Of a stretch of DNA of 64,000 bases, positions 45,306 through 58,000 are shown one piece after another. Positions within the stretch are counted from its first letter, which is position 1. Every line of letters starts with the position of its first letter. A model generated the notes under the pieces. The model ran no database searches. It had not been told where the DNA came from and was given only the letters and a program-made list of their open reading frames with translations. Made by a program: the position numbers and the translations under genes. Source of the stretch: Kryptolebias marmoratus. Lineage: Eukaryota > Chordata > Actinopteri > Cyprinodontiformes > Rivulidae. Location of the stretch: positions 22,129,920 to 22,193,919 of the forward strand of contig NC_051446.1 in the NCBI RefSeq assembly GCF_001649575.2, in the 5' to 3' direction.

Positions 45306-47735
45306 GTGGATAAATGTATAAAACATTTTGGAACATACAGTAACTACGTTTAAGTGATATGTGTTACAGCACAACATGTCAGTTATTAGTGAGAGGATTA
45401 TATGTGAGACTGATAAGGGATCAGATACAAAATGTTTTATTTCTCAGAAGTGTCTCATCATTTAGATGGCCCAAGAAAAGAAAATCTGCATTAAAGCATA
45501 ATGTAAATTCACCATTCACTGTACTGCAGGCAGAAACATCTGCACACATCAGATGTAAGTATTGTAACTTTATTTAGAAGTTTTTAATCCCAGAAGCAGA
45601 CGAACAGGCATTCATCTTTCAAACATGGTGTGAAGATAAACTGAGGTTTTATGCATCTGAATATTTTACACAGTAACATACATACACACAGACATATCAG
45701 TACCCCTGAAGTGGTAGGTTTTACAAATGAACAATAACAAACCAAACTTATTTACCCTAGAACCCTTCATAGTTTCTTGACAACAAACTGATACATTTTA
45801 AGAAAATCGTGTTGACTATTCATCACACATTTGGTTGTTATAAAGGATTGTTCAAGTTTAGAGCTTTGAGCTAAAACCTAAAATTTTCTTTATCCCTCAG
45901 TGGTAGATGTGAATCGTAAGAGACTCCACTGTGACTATCTTTTGGCACCTTTATGTTGGATCTGTATGTTTGGCAAAGAACAATTGGCAAAACTAATGAT
46001 GCCTAGCAAATTAGGGTACTTCCACCAACTATGGGAATACAATTACAACACTGAGTAATATAGAAGCAGCAATGATTCAAGTGAAGAGCAAAGTCAGTAA
46101 GTCCCTTATTGCCCATTTTTGCAACAATAAAGCCATGAAGCTGTCATTTAGGTTCTCATCAACTGCCAGACAAGAGTTCCCACATGTTAAAAAAACTGCA
46201 TTGGGAGTGGGTAAAAAAGCAAGCAGACGATCTAAAACTTTAACAGTCTTTGGTTTTAGTTTTCAAGAGTTCTTCCTTTTTTCTACCAACCTTCATCAAC
46301 ACATTTCTGCCACACTCTGAGGCACAAAACCAGAACACTTAGAAGTCCCAGAGTTACTTTGGGGATCCTCAACTCATTAATGTCTAAATCGTAAAGCTGA
46401 TGGGGTTGGACATGTAGAGATTGGCATGGCCTTGTTCTCTGGGATTCACCAGCATCACTTGGGCAGATGGCAGAAGAAAGCAGCTGTGACTGCTGGATAT
46501 ACAGAGAGACCACAGAACGAGCTAAGGCCATACAGCTGTGTCAGTGACACAACCCCAAAATAGAGCTTTGGAAGAAGTCAGATGAAAAACAATAGAGCTA
46601 CAACAGATCACCAAAAGTCAAGTGAAACTTATTATCCCTTCAGGCTCACAGAGACAAAGGGAGCTACAATCACTTGCCTTCCTTTTTTCCCCCTTTTATT
46701 CAGGTTTTCAGAGTTTCAAAACCAATCCCACAACTTCCTCTTAAAACTACATTGACTAGATTTTCTCCAATATCTCCAAGCACCAAAATGTATAGTCCAG
46801 GGACACTCTAGGCTCTTTCCTCATCCCAGTTGATGTGCTTTTTGGCAGAAGGGCTGCATAAGAATGAGCATTTAGCCACGTTTGAAGTCCAACTGGGGGG
46901 CCTAGCTTGAGAAATGAGCTGGCATTTGCAGATAGGCAGGCACAAGACTGATGGAGTCACTCTGAGGGGTTGTGAGGGGAGTTTTTGCTGCTTTTCTGGG
47001 GGGTAAATCTTGCTGCTTGGTAAAAGGGTGAGGGCACTGAGGAATGAGACACAAGACAGCCAGAGTGTGGGACTTCTGCTGAGCATGATATTAATATGAG
47101 GCAGGATGTCTGCTCTGCCATATGATTTTATCTCATGCCATCCCTTTACTTCTCACTTAACTTTAGATCTGACTGAGACTAGATTATATATATATATTTT
47201 TTGTATGTGTTTGCCAGAGGAAAACACACGTTGCACGCATCCCTTTCCGTTTGATTAAAAGATGATACATTTGCAGCTATTACTGCTAACCAGAAGTGAA
47301 AACAGAGTAAAGCCAACTGTCTTCAACAACATGCACAACTCTTTTTTTTTTCCCCCCCTTCTTTTTCTGAAGCATGGTAGATGATCTTCTCCAAAACTTT
47401 TGAAGTTCTTTGGAGAGATTCAGGATGACAGCCTGGGTTGTTATGTTTGGAAAAACAGCCATTTCTAATTAAGCATGGTTTCCAAATGAATGGGTAAACA
47501 CAGAAAGTTCCAAATGGTTATCATTAAGGACTCAAGTCAGAGTTTACAACTATTCTTGTTACAAAGGTTTAATCCTACAGAAAGAAAGGGAAATAAGCAA
47601 TACATACAATTGCATATGTGTAAATATTTACATCATTTTGGTACTTTGTGTTGCTTGTGTTTGTTTGTGCTTCTTTGAGTGAAAAAAGGTTGAATCATTT
47701 ACAGTCTGAGGGGTCACTTATTGACTGAATCAAAC
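45306..47735. other. Unique sequence, no gene recognised
   Basis: Frames of 72-92 codons (45.36, 46.07, 46.28, 46.81 kb) show no domain. The 46.28-47.09 kb stretch is less AT-rich than average. Confidence 0.3.
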
Positions 47736-47739
47736 CCCC

Positions 47740-48130
47740 TGACAGGGCCCAGACAGAATGAAAGCTTAACAAGATTACTGTTATATATAGCAGCGGTAAT
47801 GGGAACCTCTCTGGAGATTCTGGTGCTGCTGATTTGTGCCCCGCTACCCAGATTTGAGCATTTTGCACACCGCCTCTCTCCACCGGGAAACTCCTGATGC
47901 ATTATAGCTGCCGTGGATCAATCAATCTCCCCGCTCCCTGCTCTCCCATCTCTGCACTCGCTGCCTGCCAGGACAGTGATTCCTCAGGCTGCACGCTCTG
48001 ATTCCGTGGTGCCCATGCATGCCTGTCCACCTCCACCAGCAGTTAGGGAAATCACTAACAGAACGGGCACCTTGTTGGTCTCCGCCCCCCTCTGCTCGGA
48101 GAGTCAGGTTAAGGTGGAGGAGCTAAAAAT
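47740..48130. promoter_or_regulatory. GC-richer regulatory-looking island
   Basis: Unique sequence of balanced to GC-rich composition with GATCAATCAATCTCC, CCATGCATGCC and CpG-containing CTCCGCCCCCC. A 76-codon plus frame (47913-48143) is proline-rich and unrecognised. It could be an exon or promoter; conserved non-coding DNA is the more likely reading. Confidence 0.3.
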
Positions 48131-48669
48131 CAAAAAGAGGTGAACATAAGGAGGTTTGTATTTGAAAATGTGGCTCTGACACGTTTGTTTTGATTAATGG
48201 ACCCTTCTCTACTGGTGAGTGACGAATTATCAGAGACCTAGATGCCTCATTCGTCATTGTCAACCCCCAGGACCGCTAGTGTGGCGTTTCCAGTCCACCA
48301 GCCTGTCGTGTTACCATCTTTGCCCTTATCACACTCACCTGGTCCAGGAGATTTATGGTGAAAAGGACAGAAGAGAGTATACGATGACGGAAATCACCTG
48401 AGGGAGAGCAGCTGAGACCTTTATTCAATTTTCCACCACCCCTGTGGCAGAAATTACTGAGATCAGTTTATCCTGAGATTTATTGTCTATTTACTTAAAC
48501 AAACTTAACCTATACTGTATATGTTCAAAAGTAGCTGTGTTCATTCACCTAACCATAATCCCACAATAGAAGTTAATGTAGGTCAACAAAACAAAGTGGG
48601 GTGATAGTTTTCATACAAACATTTAAATCACATATAGAGGAGTCTAGTTCAAATCTTCTTATTGCAAAT
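48131..48669. other. Unique sequence, no gene recognised
   Basis: No supported feature. Confidence 0.3.
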
Positions 48670-49390
48670 GGGAAGATGAGTGATAATGTTTTTTGTCTTT
48701 GTGTGTGTCCATTTGTTTCTAATGTTAGCAAAATATTTGATGATTCAATGTATGAATTTTAATGAAACTTTCAGAAAGTAATGAAGGGATGAATATGTAC
48801 AATTGACTACCTTTTAGGCTCGCCCCAGTTCGAGGTGACCTTTTGCTTGCACAACAGTGGCTTTGTCTCAGTAAATTTTATAAATATTGAGCTAAAATCT
48901 GGTGTAGTAGTAGATAATAGTCTCCAACACATACTTTGAGCACAATGCATCTTTGCCTAAAATCTTGACATTAACTTTTAAAGTCAATCCCAATTTTCTG
49001 TTGGCAAAATATCTTATAAACCACAAACAGCTGAACTGATTTCATCATTGTATGTACATCTACAAGTGATTAACATTTGGAGACAATCCAGTTCAAGAGT
49101 GCCACACGAGCTAATTTTTTTAGCATACACATGTAGCATGAAGAATAACTATATCGCAGTGATATTTCCAGATACTGAGCTGAAATTTGGTATAGTTGTA
49201 GCTGATTGTCATTCACAACACAGATCCCAAGATCAGATCATGAAAAATATTGCAATTTTATTTTCAAGGTTTGACCAACATATCTATAACTCTGTCATTT
49301 ATCAACATAAGATGATCTTAGTTTAAAACTCTGACATGAAAGGTGGAGGGTGATATGCATTCTTTCAAAGAATGCCAGGCCTTTAAATAA
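48670..49390 (+). repeat. Family R copy 12 with variant perfect palindrome
   Basis: Leader (TAATGTTTTTTG, TGTGTGTG), two units (GCAAAATATTTGATG near 48727 and GCAAAATATCTTATAAACCA near 49006, about 280 bp apart) and a complete tail (CTGTCATTTATCAACATAAG, CATGAAAGG) ending in a perfect 19-nt palindrome at 49357-49375. Confidence 0.82.
49357..49375. repeat. Family R tail palindrome, variant form
   Basis: GCATTCTTT-C-AAAGAATGC is again perfect, although the arms differ from the 9692-9710 copy by a C-to-T on the left and the matching G-to-A on the right. Confidence 0.82.
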
Positions 49391-49589
49391 GTGAGTGTTT
49401 TAGCAGCAGGAATCATGTCAGGTGACAGAGATGGTGTCCAGAAGTACAAACATTTATTGATTATCAAGAGTGTTTTTTGTGAATAAGGTCTCTCTGTTCA
49501 TACCAATTCTGCAGAGATAAAGAAGAAGTCAAAAGCTCCACACACACATAAACACTAAACTAGGAGAAACTCTTATTACCATTTTTACA

Positions 49590-49965
49590 GTCGGTCTCGC
49601 TTCTTTTTTATGTTTTCACTTTTCTGGCGTATGCACACACTCCTTCCTGTACACAGGACGGGAAGGAAAGTACTTCAAGTGACGTGTCATTCTTCGACAC
49701 AGACAGTAGGCCGAGCCGAACCGGTGATGGATAGGAAGTGGACAGCTGTCGACAGGTAGGAGAGCAGCGGGGCGGCGAGCGCCCGACAGGGACACACCTA
49801 ATTCCCAGGTCTTATATTGTCAATAAACAGCAGCCAGTGGCACTCAATTAGAGGGCTTTATTGACTATGCTGCGTGGCCCGTGTCAGATGTCAGCTGGTG
49901 GCGCAGCATGATGTCCTACAATAACACTCTCTCTGAGATTACAGAAAATAGAAAAATCAAAAGAA
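49590..49965. promoter_or_regulatory. Regulatory-looking island with a 9-bp inverted repeat
   Basis: Unique, GC-richer sequence. GTCAATAAA (49819-49827, followed by CA, a forkhead-like core) and TTTATTGAC (49857-49865) are perfect inverted repeats around 29 bp that include CTCAATTAGAG. CpG-rich sequence at 49.70-49.79 kb precedes it. Candidate enhancer or promoter; inference. Confidence 0.38.
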
Positions 49966-52900
49966 GATTGCAGAAGCTGCAGAGCATAAATAAAAAGGAG
50001 GGGAGGCAGGATTTAGAGAGAAATGGGGAAGAGGTGGGGTCAGATTAGAGAAGATAAAAAAACAATCAAAAGAGTGGACTTAGTCCTCACACTCCAAGTT
50101 TCACCTTAAACAAAATGTAAACATGTAAAATATCATTTATGACAAATAGTAGCTGTAATTGGCGTCTTTCACATTTATTCTTGTCACTGAACGAGATTTG
50201 ACAAAGCCCCCATATCTTTCTAAAGAGTGAGCAAATCCTCTAACTAGTGCTTGTTTTCATTCTCCTATACTGTAGTGGTTTTCTTCAGATGCTACTGCAT
50301 CATATCGTTTACTCTCAGAGAGGTTGAAACAAAAACACCAGCTCAGTTGTCTTTTCAAAATAATTGGTTTAGAGTCATTCCTAGAAGTAGCTGCACTTAC
50401 AGACAGAAAGACTCATTTATTTCAGCTGTTTTTTTAAAAAAAGTCTTTTATGAAAGGATGTGTTTATGCAGAAACAAAACGGTGTTGGTCTTGAAAAAAT
50501 ATAATTTACCCTGTAAACTACACACAGTGTTGAAAAGAGCCCATATTACAATAATTTATAAGTTCATTTGCTTGGACTCCTATCAGAATGGGTTTAAACG
50601 TTCAAACCCACTAATTTCTTCTCGATGCACGATGCTGCAGCACTAACTTCTTTCTCAAACACCATGTTTTGGCTCCTGCAATTTCGCAACCCCTTCCTAA
50701 AAGCCCTGTTGCGTTTGGATTGGTTAGAATTTATGATTGTGCAAATACGGCTCAATTTTTCTTTGAAATTTTCCAAATTATCAACTTGGCAGACAGTTTA
50801 CCAGTGCAATTTGAAGCCAAAGATTTTATAGATTTATTTCCCTGTTAAAATAATGTGTTTTACTTAAAAGTTCCTTTTTTTGTTTTGTTTGCATAGTGTC
50901 TGTGTATTTTGTAAATAGATTTACACCGATCACATGGGAAACAATAAGAGGTTTGTAGTAGAAGAAATGCAACAGTGTTTATTTTCTTCATTTTTTTACC
51001 AAACTAAATTACAATAAACAAACTATAATTTTTTTCAAAGAAATAAACAGTAGAAAACCTGTTGGAAAACACTGAAGACAGGTTTTTCTTGGTGATAAAT
51101 GTGGGTGTAAATGTGCCTCTACTTTCTAAATTAGCCAAAAATGTTCCAGGACAAAAATCAACAATTAATTTAACTACAGTTTCACAAACTTCAGTCTCGT
51201 TTAGGCAGATAAAAGATGTGCCTATTATGGGATGTGCTTTGTCCCATTAGAAAGCTTTAATTCACACAAAAAGCTGTCTAAACCTTAGTTTATGGTTGCT
51301 CTGTTTGACCTCATGAACTGCGGCGAGCCTTAACTGATGTCATGATATCTCAAGCATCAGAAGTTTGGGTGTCGTTGTGGCTGGTCCCGCGCCTCCTAAA
51401 TTCTCGAACATGTCACACAACTTGTGCTAGTCTGTGCACTAAAGTTCACTTCCCACCTACACACCTAAATGCATATTTAACAAACAGCAGCATGCTAAGA
51501 GCTATCCAAAGCAAGAAAAATCAGCATTTTTTGTCAGGAAAATGTTCTATTTGTTTACATGGAGGGGCAGAACTTTGTTCTTTGAACCTTCTGGCCCTGT
51601 TTTTAGTTCTAAAAAATATATATATATGTGAATGATTGAAATACTGTAGTCCCTGTGTGACTTCTATAAGTGCTATCCCTGCAGTAGAGTGGTATTACTT
51701 TGTAAATCGACATGACGAGGAAGACAACGAAGAGTGCTGGGTGTCTTAAGCAGCAATTTAAATGGTAAGAGTGCAAGGTGATGAACTACTCACATATTGA
51801 CCATTATTCAGCATAGAATCTGTCTTTAACAAACTAAAACGAGGGAAGAAACATCAGTAGCATTATATGACCTAATTCAGAGCTGGTGGATTTAAAGAAA
51901 ATTAACACGAACTCAAGGTTTTTAAAAACGCAAGTAAGGAATAGATGTAGGATTAAGACCGTGTGTGTTTTTCTGACAGTATATTAAGGGGAAGGAGAAA
52001 TGTAAGTAAACAAAGATGCGTGGTATTGAAGGAGACAGTGTCAAAAACATGTCTCACTTAAAAGCAGAACATTTATGAATACTGCAGTATAACCGAAGGA
52101 CCTAAGACTTTTCCCAGTTCCGGCAGAGATAACAGGCATGGTGGTAATGAGGTTGACATTTCAAGCCTGCCACAAAAACACACGAGGTAAGATTTTTTTA
52201 AAAATATAAATAAACCGTATGTCAGTCATTGTAAATTGTTCATATCGCTGTGAAATCTACAGTGTGACTTGTTCAAAGTTCCCACCATGTATGATAACTA
52301 CAGAATTCCTTGCAGCGCACGGTAAAACAGCACAAAGGTAGTCGGCAGGATCACCTGTCAATGTTAAATCAAACACATTATTTTATTTATCTTGTTTTAA
52401 CTCCGCTCACAAAATTAAAGACAATGTTTTATTTTACACTTTTGCTTGAAACAAGATGTTTTTCAGAACCAAATATGCAGATTATTTTCTGAAATGTCCT
52501 CATATGTTAGCATGCTTTGTCTAAACAAAGCAGAATTCAGTAGTTTGACAAAGTATATTTATAGTATATAGTATGTTTGACCATAAAAGCAGTGTTCAAA
52601 TTAAAAATGTTTGATCTCCAAAGGATAAACAACTGACATTAATAAAGATGAAAGTTCCTGCTTTCTCCTGTTCAAAACTGAAGCCAAATTAATGTCCTTT
52701 CAAAGGGCAGCAGTAGTCTTTATCAGAAACTTTATATTGGAAACATTTTTAATTCATACACTAGAAACTGAATCTTATTGATGAATTTTATGATTTATTT
52801 CATTTAGACCATAAAGATATTTCCATAATACGTGTCTTGTGATCAGTATAATTGCCATTTGTATTTTTAAAACATGTTTGATATTAATTAAATTCTATTC

Positions 52901-53460
52901 CATACGGAGTTTACATAAGATTTATAAACATTTTGGAGTTTTTCAAGTAGATCATCTGTGATTTTTCTTGAGCTGTGGGAAGAAAAGTATTTATAGAGCT
53001 TTTTTTTTCCGTTTACTTTCTGAACGACTTGATTATTTCCTTTCTACTGTACACAAACTTGAGACTCAGAGGATTACTTTTTAATTTCTTTTTAGTTTCT
53101 GAGAGGAGCCTGTTAGATTTGTTCTGACAGTGTTGTGACCTTTTTGCTTTCTGCCTTGAATATTGTAATTTATCTCCCTGCCTTGTCGTGTTTTCTCACC
53201 AATTTTTCTTCTTATTTAATCATGTGTCCCCTTCTACTGACAGGCGCTTGAATGTTTTTGAATTTCCCTTTTAAGGATTTCACAGATTGGTCATAAAATC
53301 ACTTGAGCAAAGAGATAAACCACTTTACCATTACTGACTTACCTTTTTAAAACTACATAATATACGTATACTAGAAGTCTGTTAAAAACAGAAACTCCAA
53401 AGATAAAATAAATCTTGTGTAACAGTAAAGGCTGCCCAGTTGTATTTGCATGCTATAATT
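49966..53460. other. AT-rich sequence, no gene recognised
   Basis: A 131-codon plus frame at 50251-50646 is the longest in the window but has no recognisable domain and lies in AT-rich DNA. A perfect inverted repeat lies at 52513-52532. No repeat family recognised. Confidence 0.3.
52513..52532. promoter_or_regulatory. Inverted pair of SOX/TCF-like motifs
   Basis: TGCTTTGT-CTAA-ACAAAGCA has perfect 8-bp arms with a 4-bp spacer. CTTTGT/ACAAAG are SOX- or TCF/LEF-like cores. Function is inference. Confidence 0.3.
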
Positions 53461-53464
53461 TTTT

Positions 53465-53838
53465 TATTTACATCTTTCCTATGCTGTAGCTGTTTGGGGC
53501 CAAGCATCTTACTCTGCTATAAAAACTGTGATGTCGTTGTACAAACAAGCTCTAAAAATCTGACATCATAAAAAATAACAAAGTGGCACCATTGCAAAAT
53601 TCTGGAGGAAGTATAATCTCCTAAGAATAATAGTTTTATACATTTTTCAATAATAAAATTGACTTTTAAACGTCTCAGTGGCCTTGTTGGAGAGGAAGTG
53701 AGTAAAATGGTTTTAAACTCCAGCAGACCACAAACACCAACAAGTTCCCTCAGGAGACTGGAAACCAGCGACGTACAAAACATCATTTGGACAAATCTTC
53801 CTTTGTATTTAGAGCTCATCAAATTTGAAACAGTTTAT
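53465..53838 (+). pseudogene. Decayed LINE reverse transcriptase C-terminus, third type
   Basis: Conceptual pieces in shifting frames read VAVWGQ, SLYKQALKI, KWHHCKIL, NNSFIHFSIIKLTFKRLSG and, in another frame, SGDWKPATYKTSFGQ. These follow the order of a fish LINE C-terminus (CWSL..., SLYKQ-LK-LDKK, YHHC, FINFS-LKLTFKCLN, RGDC...R-TSFGQS-FS). Several stops and frameshifts make it inactive. The 101-codon minus frame here is a shadow. The family differs from the remnants at 5.6, 31.6 and 44.8 kb. Confidence 0.68.
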
Positions 53839-53839
53839 T

Positions 53840-54710
53840 AACAGCAAAAAACAAAACAAAATATAAATGGTAACCAATGTAAGAGTGTTTATTCTGGCTG
53901 ATACAAAGTGATGAACAACAACCTATACAGCTACAAATGCACAATGTTTTATTTCTTTACATTTGTTTCTGCTTTTCTCCTGTGCTTCTTTTTTGTCCGT
54001 CTATAGGTATGAAATGTCTAGTTTTATTGTCAATTTTTAGCTTGAAAATTCCAACGAAGGCTTAGGTTTATAAATTAACCTTTGGCTGAACAACCTTTGT
54101 ACAAAAACCTGTGTTGTTCTGATATGCAACATTGTTATTTTGGGTTGTAATAAATTCAAACTAAACTAAGATCGTGCATTACGTATCTTGTTACATATTG
54201 CTTGATTTATTTTATGATTTGTTAGGTGTGAGTATGAAATAAATTTAGTTTGACATCCTAACTGTTGCTGTAAAGATGATCGGTCGAGGCTCAGCTGCAA
54301 AAACGTTCACAAAGTTGTTGGAACTCATTCATATAATACTGTGGACCGATAAAGTTGAACATGTTTTGATTTGATACTGAATATTTAACTATAAAGACAC
54401 ATTTCTCATTGTGTTCATCGAAGAAATTTGGAAAACAAATTATCAGAAGCTCAGGACATTAAAGCAAACTAATGTACTGTTGCTGTAGTGTTACATAAAC
54501 CTTGACAACTTTCTAAACTGAACCCCCGCTGCACTCTACAGGGATCTGCTTGCTTTGCTTCTATGATCTAATTATAATCATTAACACACAGCATGATGCA
54601 ACACTGCAGCTGCCCTGACACAAACCAAACGGTTATTCTCAGGAAACCAAAGCTGGGCAGGGTTTCTTTATCCCAACATGAACCTTCTGACCTCAGGGAA
54701 TTTGACTTAC

Positions 54711-54754
<44 letters not shown>

Positions 54755-57555
54755 GAGCATGGACACCAAAGTAAGTTTAGCTTCTTTAACAGAATACTAA
54801 CTTATCTTTAATCTTTTTTTTGTCATCCATAGAAGTCTAAAATGCACACATCTGTCACACCTAGTCCATGTTTTAGTTATTTTCTGTTTCTATGAAACAT
54901 TTTTTTGTTTGTTTTTGTTCTGGTGTAACAGTTTTACCCTAATTATTGAGGGAAATCAAGCTGTAGAAACATTTGAAGGAGGCACATTGTTCTTTTTTTT
55001 TGTTTGTTTGCACATTTAATTTCCTGAAGTTTTTAATAAAATGTTCACATTTAGCAAATTGACATCCACCTCCCTAATTACTGCGACACTTTACCTCTGG
55101 CTTTCCGTGGTGCATTGCTTCACACATAATCATTACAGTATTTTTTTTTTTTTTCAGCTTGTACCCAGCTTAATTTTGAGCTCGTATTGGTATCTTGAGT
55201 TTTGCATCAGCCAACTCGATTTTTTTTTAGATTCCACATGCTGAAGCTGCTTCTTGTAAATAAAGTTGCAAGAATTTTGTTTGACTTTTACTGAGCTGCT
55301 TAAGACTCAGTTGATTTCAGTTCATGCAAGTCATATTTTTGACTTAATGCCCTTTTTTTGTAGTCATGTTTTATAAAATAGGCCCCAGGTCCCAACTAAC
55401 ATGTTCCAATTGTATGGTTTTCTTCACACACTGAAGTAAAGAGAACATTTTTCATCTTTGCTACTTGCCAGAAAGTCATCCTTTGCATGTCACACATTAC
55501 TTTTCTTCCTCTTTAGAGTGTTCTCAAATCTCAGTTCAAATATCTTGCTTGAATGTAAAAAAAAAAAAAAAAAATCACTGAGGGAAAAAACAATCAACAA
55601 GAAAAGTGCTGTAATATGTGGAATCATATCTTAAAGTATTAAATATTCATCTGGAGACTATTTCACCAGCATGAAGAGATGTAGGCATAGCACTGGATTT
55701 TCATGACTGGTGGTGCCTTAAAATTCTAATTTAGTTGGGATTAAGATTCAACGTCAGGCTAAAGAAGTAAATGTACAGTTTCCATGCTTTCTCAGAAAGA
55801 ACTGCTGCTCAAAGAAGCCAACATTTTAATCCTAAATATTGTTTCCGCATCTAAATTAAGATAGAACAAAGCCCTGTGTTTTCAGGTCTGCGCTCCAAAC
55901 TGGGAGCCGTCCAGATGTAAAGGTTGGACTTGTATCGAGGCAAACAATCTCACTGCCAAAGTCACAAATGAGTATCTTCTGCAGCCAAGGGGACATTGGT
56001 TTGCCAAGCACAACTAATTATCGCATTAATTGGTCCAACATGTTCACAATATTTATGATGATGAGAATGAGAATAACTACTGTCAAATGGTGGGTCTCAC
56101 CATCAGTTTTATCCACCCCTGCTGTAGAAAATGGATGAAGAGAAGAATGCAACCATCAGAGGGTTCAAGACACTTTGCTTGGTCTTTTAAGTTCACTCGT
56201 ACAACACAGTTTCTTTTAATCTCTAAAAAAACAACTTTTTAAATAGATACTATAGCACTGGACTCATCAATAATCAAGTGAATCCAAAGTTTTTCTCTTT
56301 GGACTAATTTATTGTTGCCACTTCCTCAACCTGATTTAGTCTATGAAAACAAGGCATTTGCATATAGATCCATTCTGCAGTCACATAGTAGCAATAAATA
56401 TACAGGAATTTCTATTCTTGGGTTACCATCTGCTTCAAGGAGAAATAAGTAGTTTTTATAATTCAACAATTTCATCTTGCTTCTCAACCAGCAAATTCTT
56501 ACTGAAGGGACTCTGAAATGGTGAAAGAAAAGAATTTAAAGAACTAATATTTAAAAACTAAATATTTATCTGATAACTATCAAAAACAATGCAGCATAAA
56601 TCAGTAAACCTGAGACATGAGTAACACTTGTTTATGTAACTTGCAGTTAGACACAGTTGGTTTAGTATCTTTATATAGCATTCTTATAATCAAATTTATA
56701 AATGACTGAATATTTATTTTTTTCTGCCTATAGACATTTAAGACAATGAACCATTCAATTATTTTATACAAAACTTTTTAAAGTTTATATAAGTACATTT
56801 TCCCCAACAAGCTGCTTGGTTTGATTCACATTTGAAAAACAGGGAACACCATCAAAGTTACTGTTGAATTAACCTTTCAAAATTGCTAAATGGGCTTTTG
56901 CTCCTTTTGCTATATATGATGTAATGAAAGTGCCTTTATACGGTACATGTACAGCACATCAGATTTGAAGTTTGTGATCATTTTATCGCTGTTATTAATC
57001 AGAGTGAAAGCCTAAAAGGTTGAGAGTTCTAAAAAAATTGGTTTTGTTTTGAACTTTTGCTGTCAATAGAAGATTTAGCTGATGTCAATCACAGACATTT
57101 GATGACCAATAATTCTGCACTCTGTAGAATAACTAGGCTCTCACGTTGTGCTTTTATTCTTTCTACCAGTGGAGTTGAATGTTTTAAACCAGCGAACACT
57201 GAATTATCCACAGGGTTGTGATGCAGGCGGCTGACTGTCACTAACTACCTGCACCTGGATTAAGCAAATGTAGAAAAAACAGAGAGTGAGCAAGAGTGAA
57301 AAGAAAAAAAAAAGATTTAATTACAGGTTGTGTTAAACATTACAAATGACAATAAAGTTAGCAACAAAGATTGCTGATCTGTGTGTTTGTATTTATTTTA
57401 TACTGGCAGTGCACTTATTCCCTGACATTTTTTCATCTTCTCTCTACTTATAAATTGTGTCATATTGCTAGACTAGGCATTTAAGCGATTAATGTGTGCA
57501 CTGTTTGGCCATATCTGTGTGAAGTGATTGTTTTGTTAAAAACTAGAGGTCTACA
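53840..57555. other. AT-rich sequence, no gene recognised
   Basis: It contains a long TA microsatellite (54.72 kb), poly-T (55142-55154) and poly-A (about 55557-55575). Short frames have no recognisable domain. Confidence 0.3.
54717..54751. repeat. TA microsatellite
   Basis: About 17 uninterrupted TA units. Confidence 0.95.
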
Positions 57556-58000
57556 AGTATTTTTGCTTGGCTAACCTTGTAACACGATTGCTCTCCCCAC
57601 TGCAGAACAATCGAGATCCAATTGGAATGTTTTTTCATTCAGCCACAGCAGCTTGTTTCCACTTCATTGTTAGGACAATGGGTCAAAGCTGTGTTGCAGA
57701 TTAAACTGTGCAAATAAATAAGAAAAGGAGAGCGAGTGGGAGCTTGGTTTGGAAAAAATCAATGGGGTCAAACGAGGAAGAAACTAGCAACAGTGGGAGA
57801 GTGCACGGAGGGCAACAGCAAGACAGAAGTGGAAAGAGCTGTTGGTAATCAAGTGAGCCATCAGCTGCATGTTAAACCCAGAGGAACTGTTTCCCTTGAG
57901 GAAATGAATGTTCTCGGGCACAGTGTGGGTTCATCTCCTCCGACTGAAGCCTGCATTAAGTGTCCCTGTTGGCCCCTTGCATGATAAAAATTAAAAAGTA
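57556..58000. promoter_or_regulatory. Regulatory-looking island with paired SOX-like motifs
   Basis: Unique sequence with CAGAACAATCGAGATCC, CCAATTGG (57619 region) and CATTGT-TAGG-ACAATG (57665-57680), a perfect 6-bp inverted repeat with 4-bp spacer. An 82-codon plus frame (57736-57984) has no recognisable domain. Confidence 0.3.

Noticed and set aside
9030..49360. Short frames such as 8966-9169, 38832-39026 and 49048-49326 as genes
   Set aside because: They fall inside family R copies and are not shared between copies in the same frame.
50251..50646. 131-codon plus-strand frame, the longest in the window, as a gene
   Set aside because: AT-rich setting, no domain, no flanking splice or promoter signals that I could support; length is within chance for 64 kb of such sequence.
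53517..53822. 101-codon minus-strand frame
   Set aside because: It is antisense to the plus-strand LINE remnant at 53465-53838.
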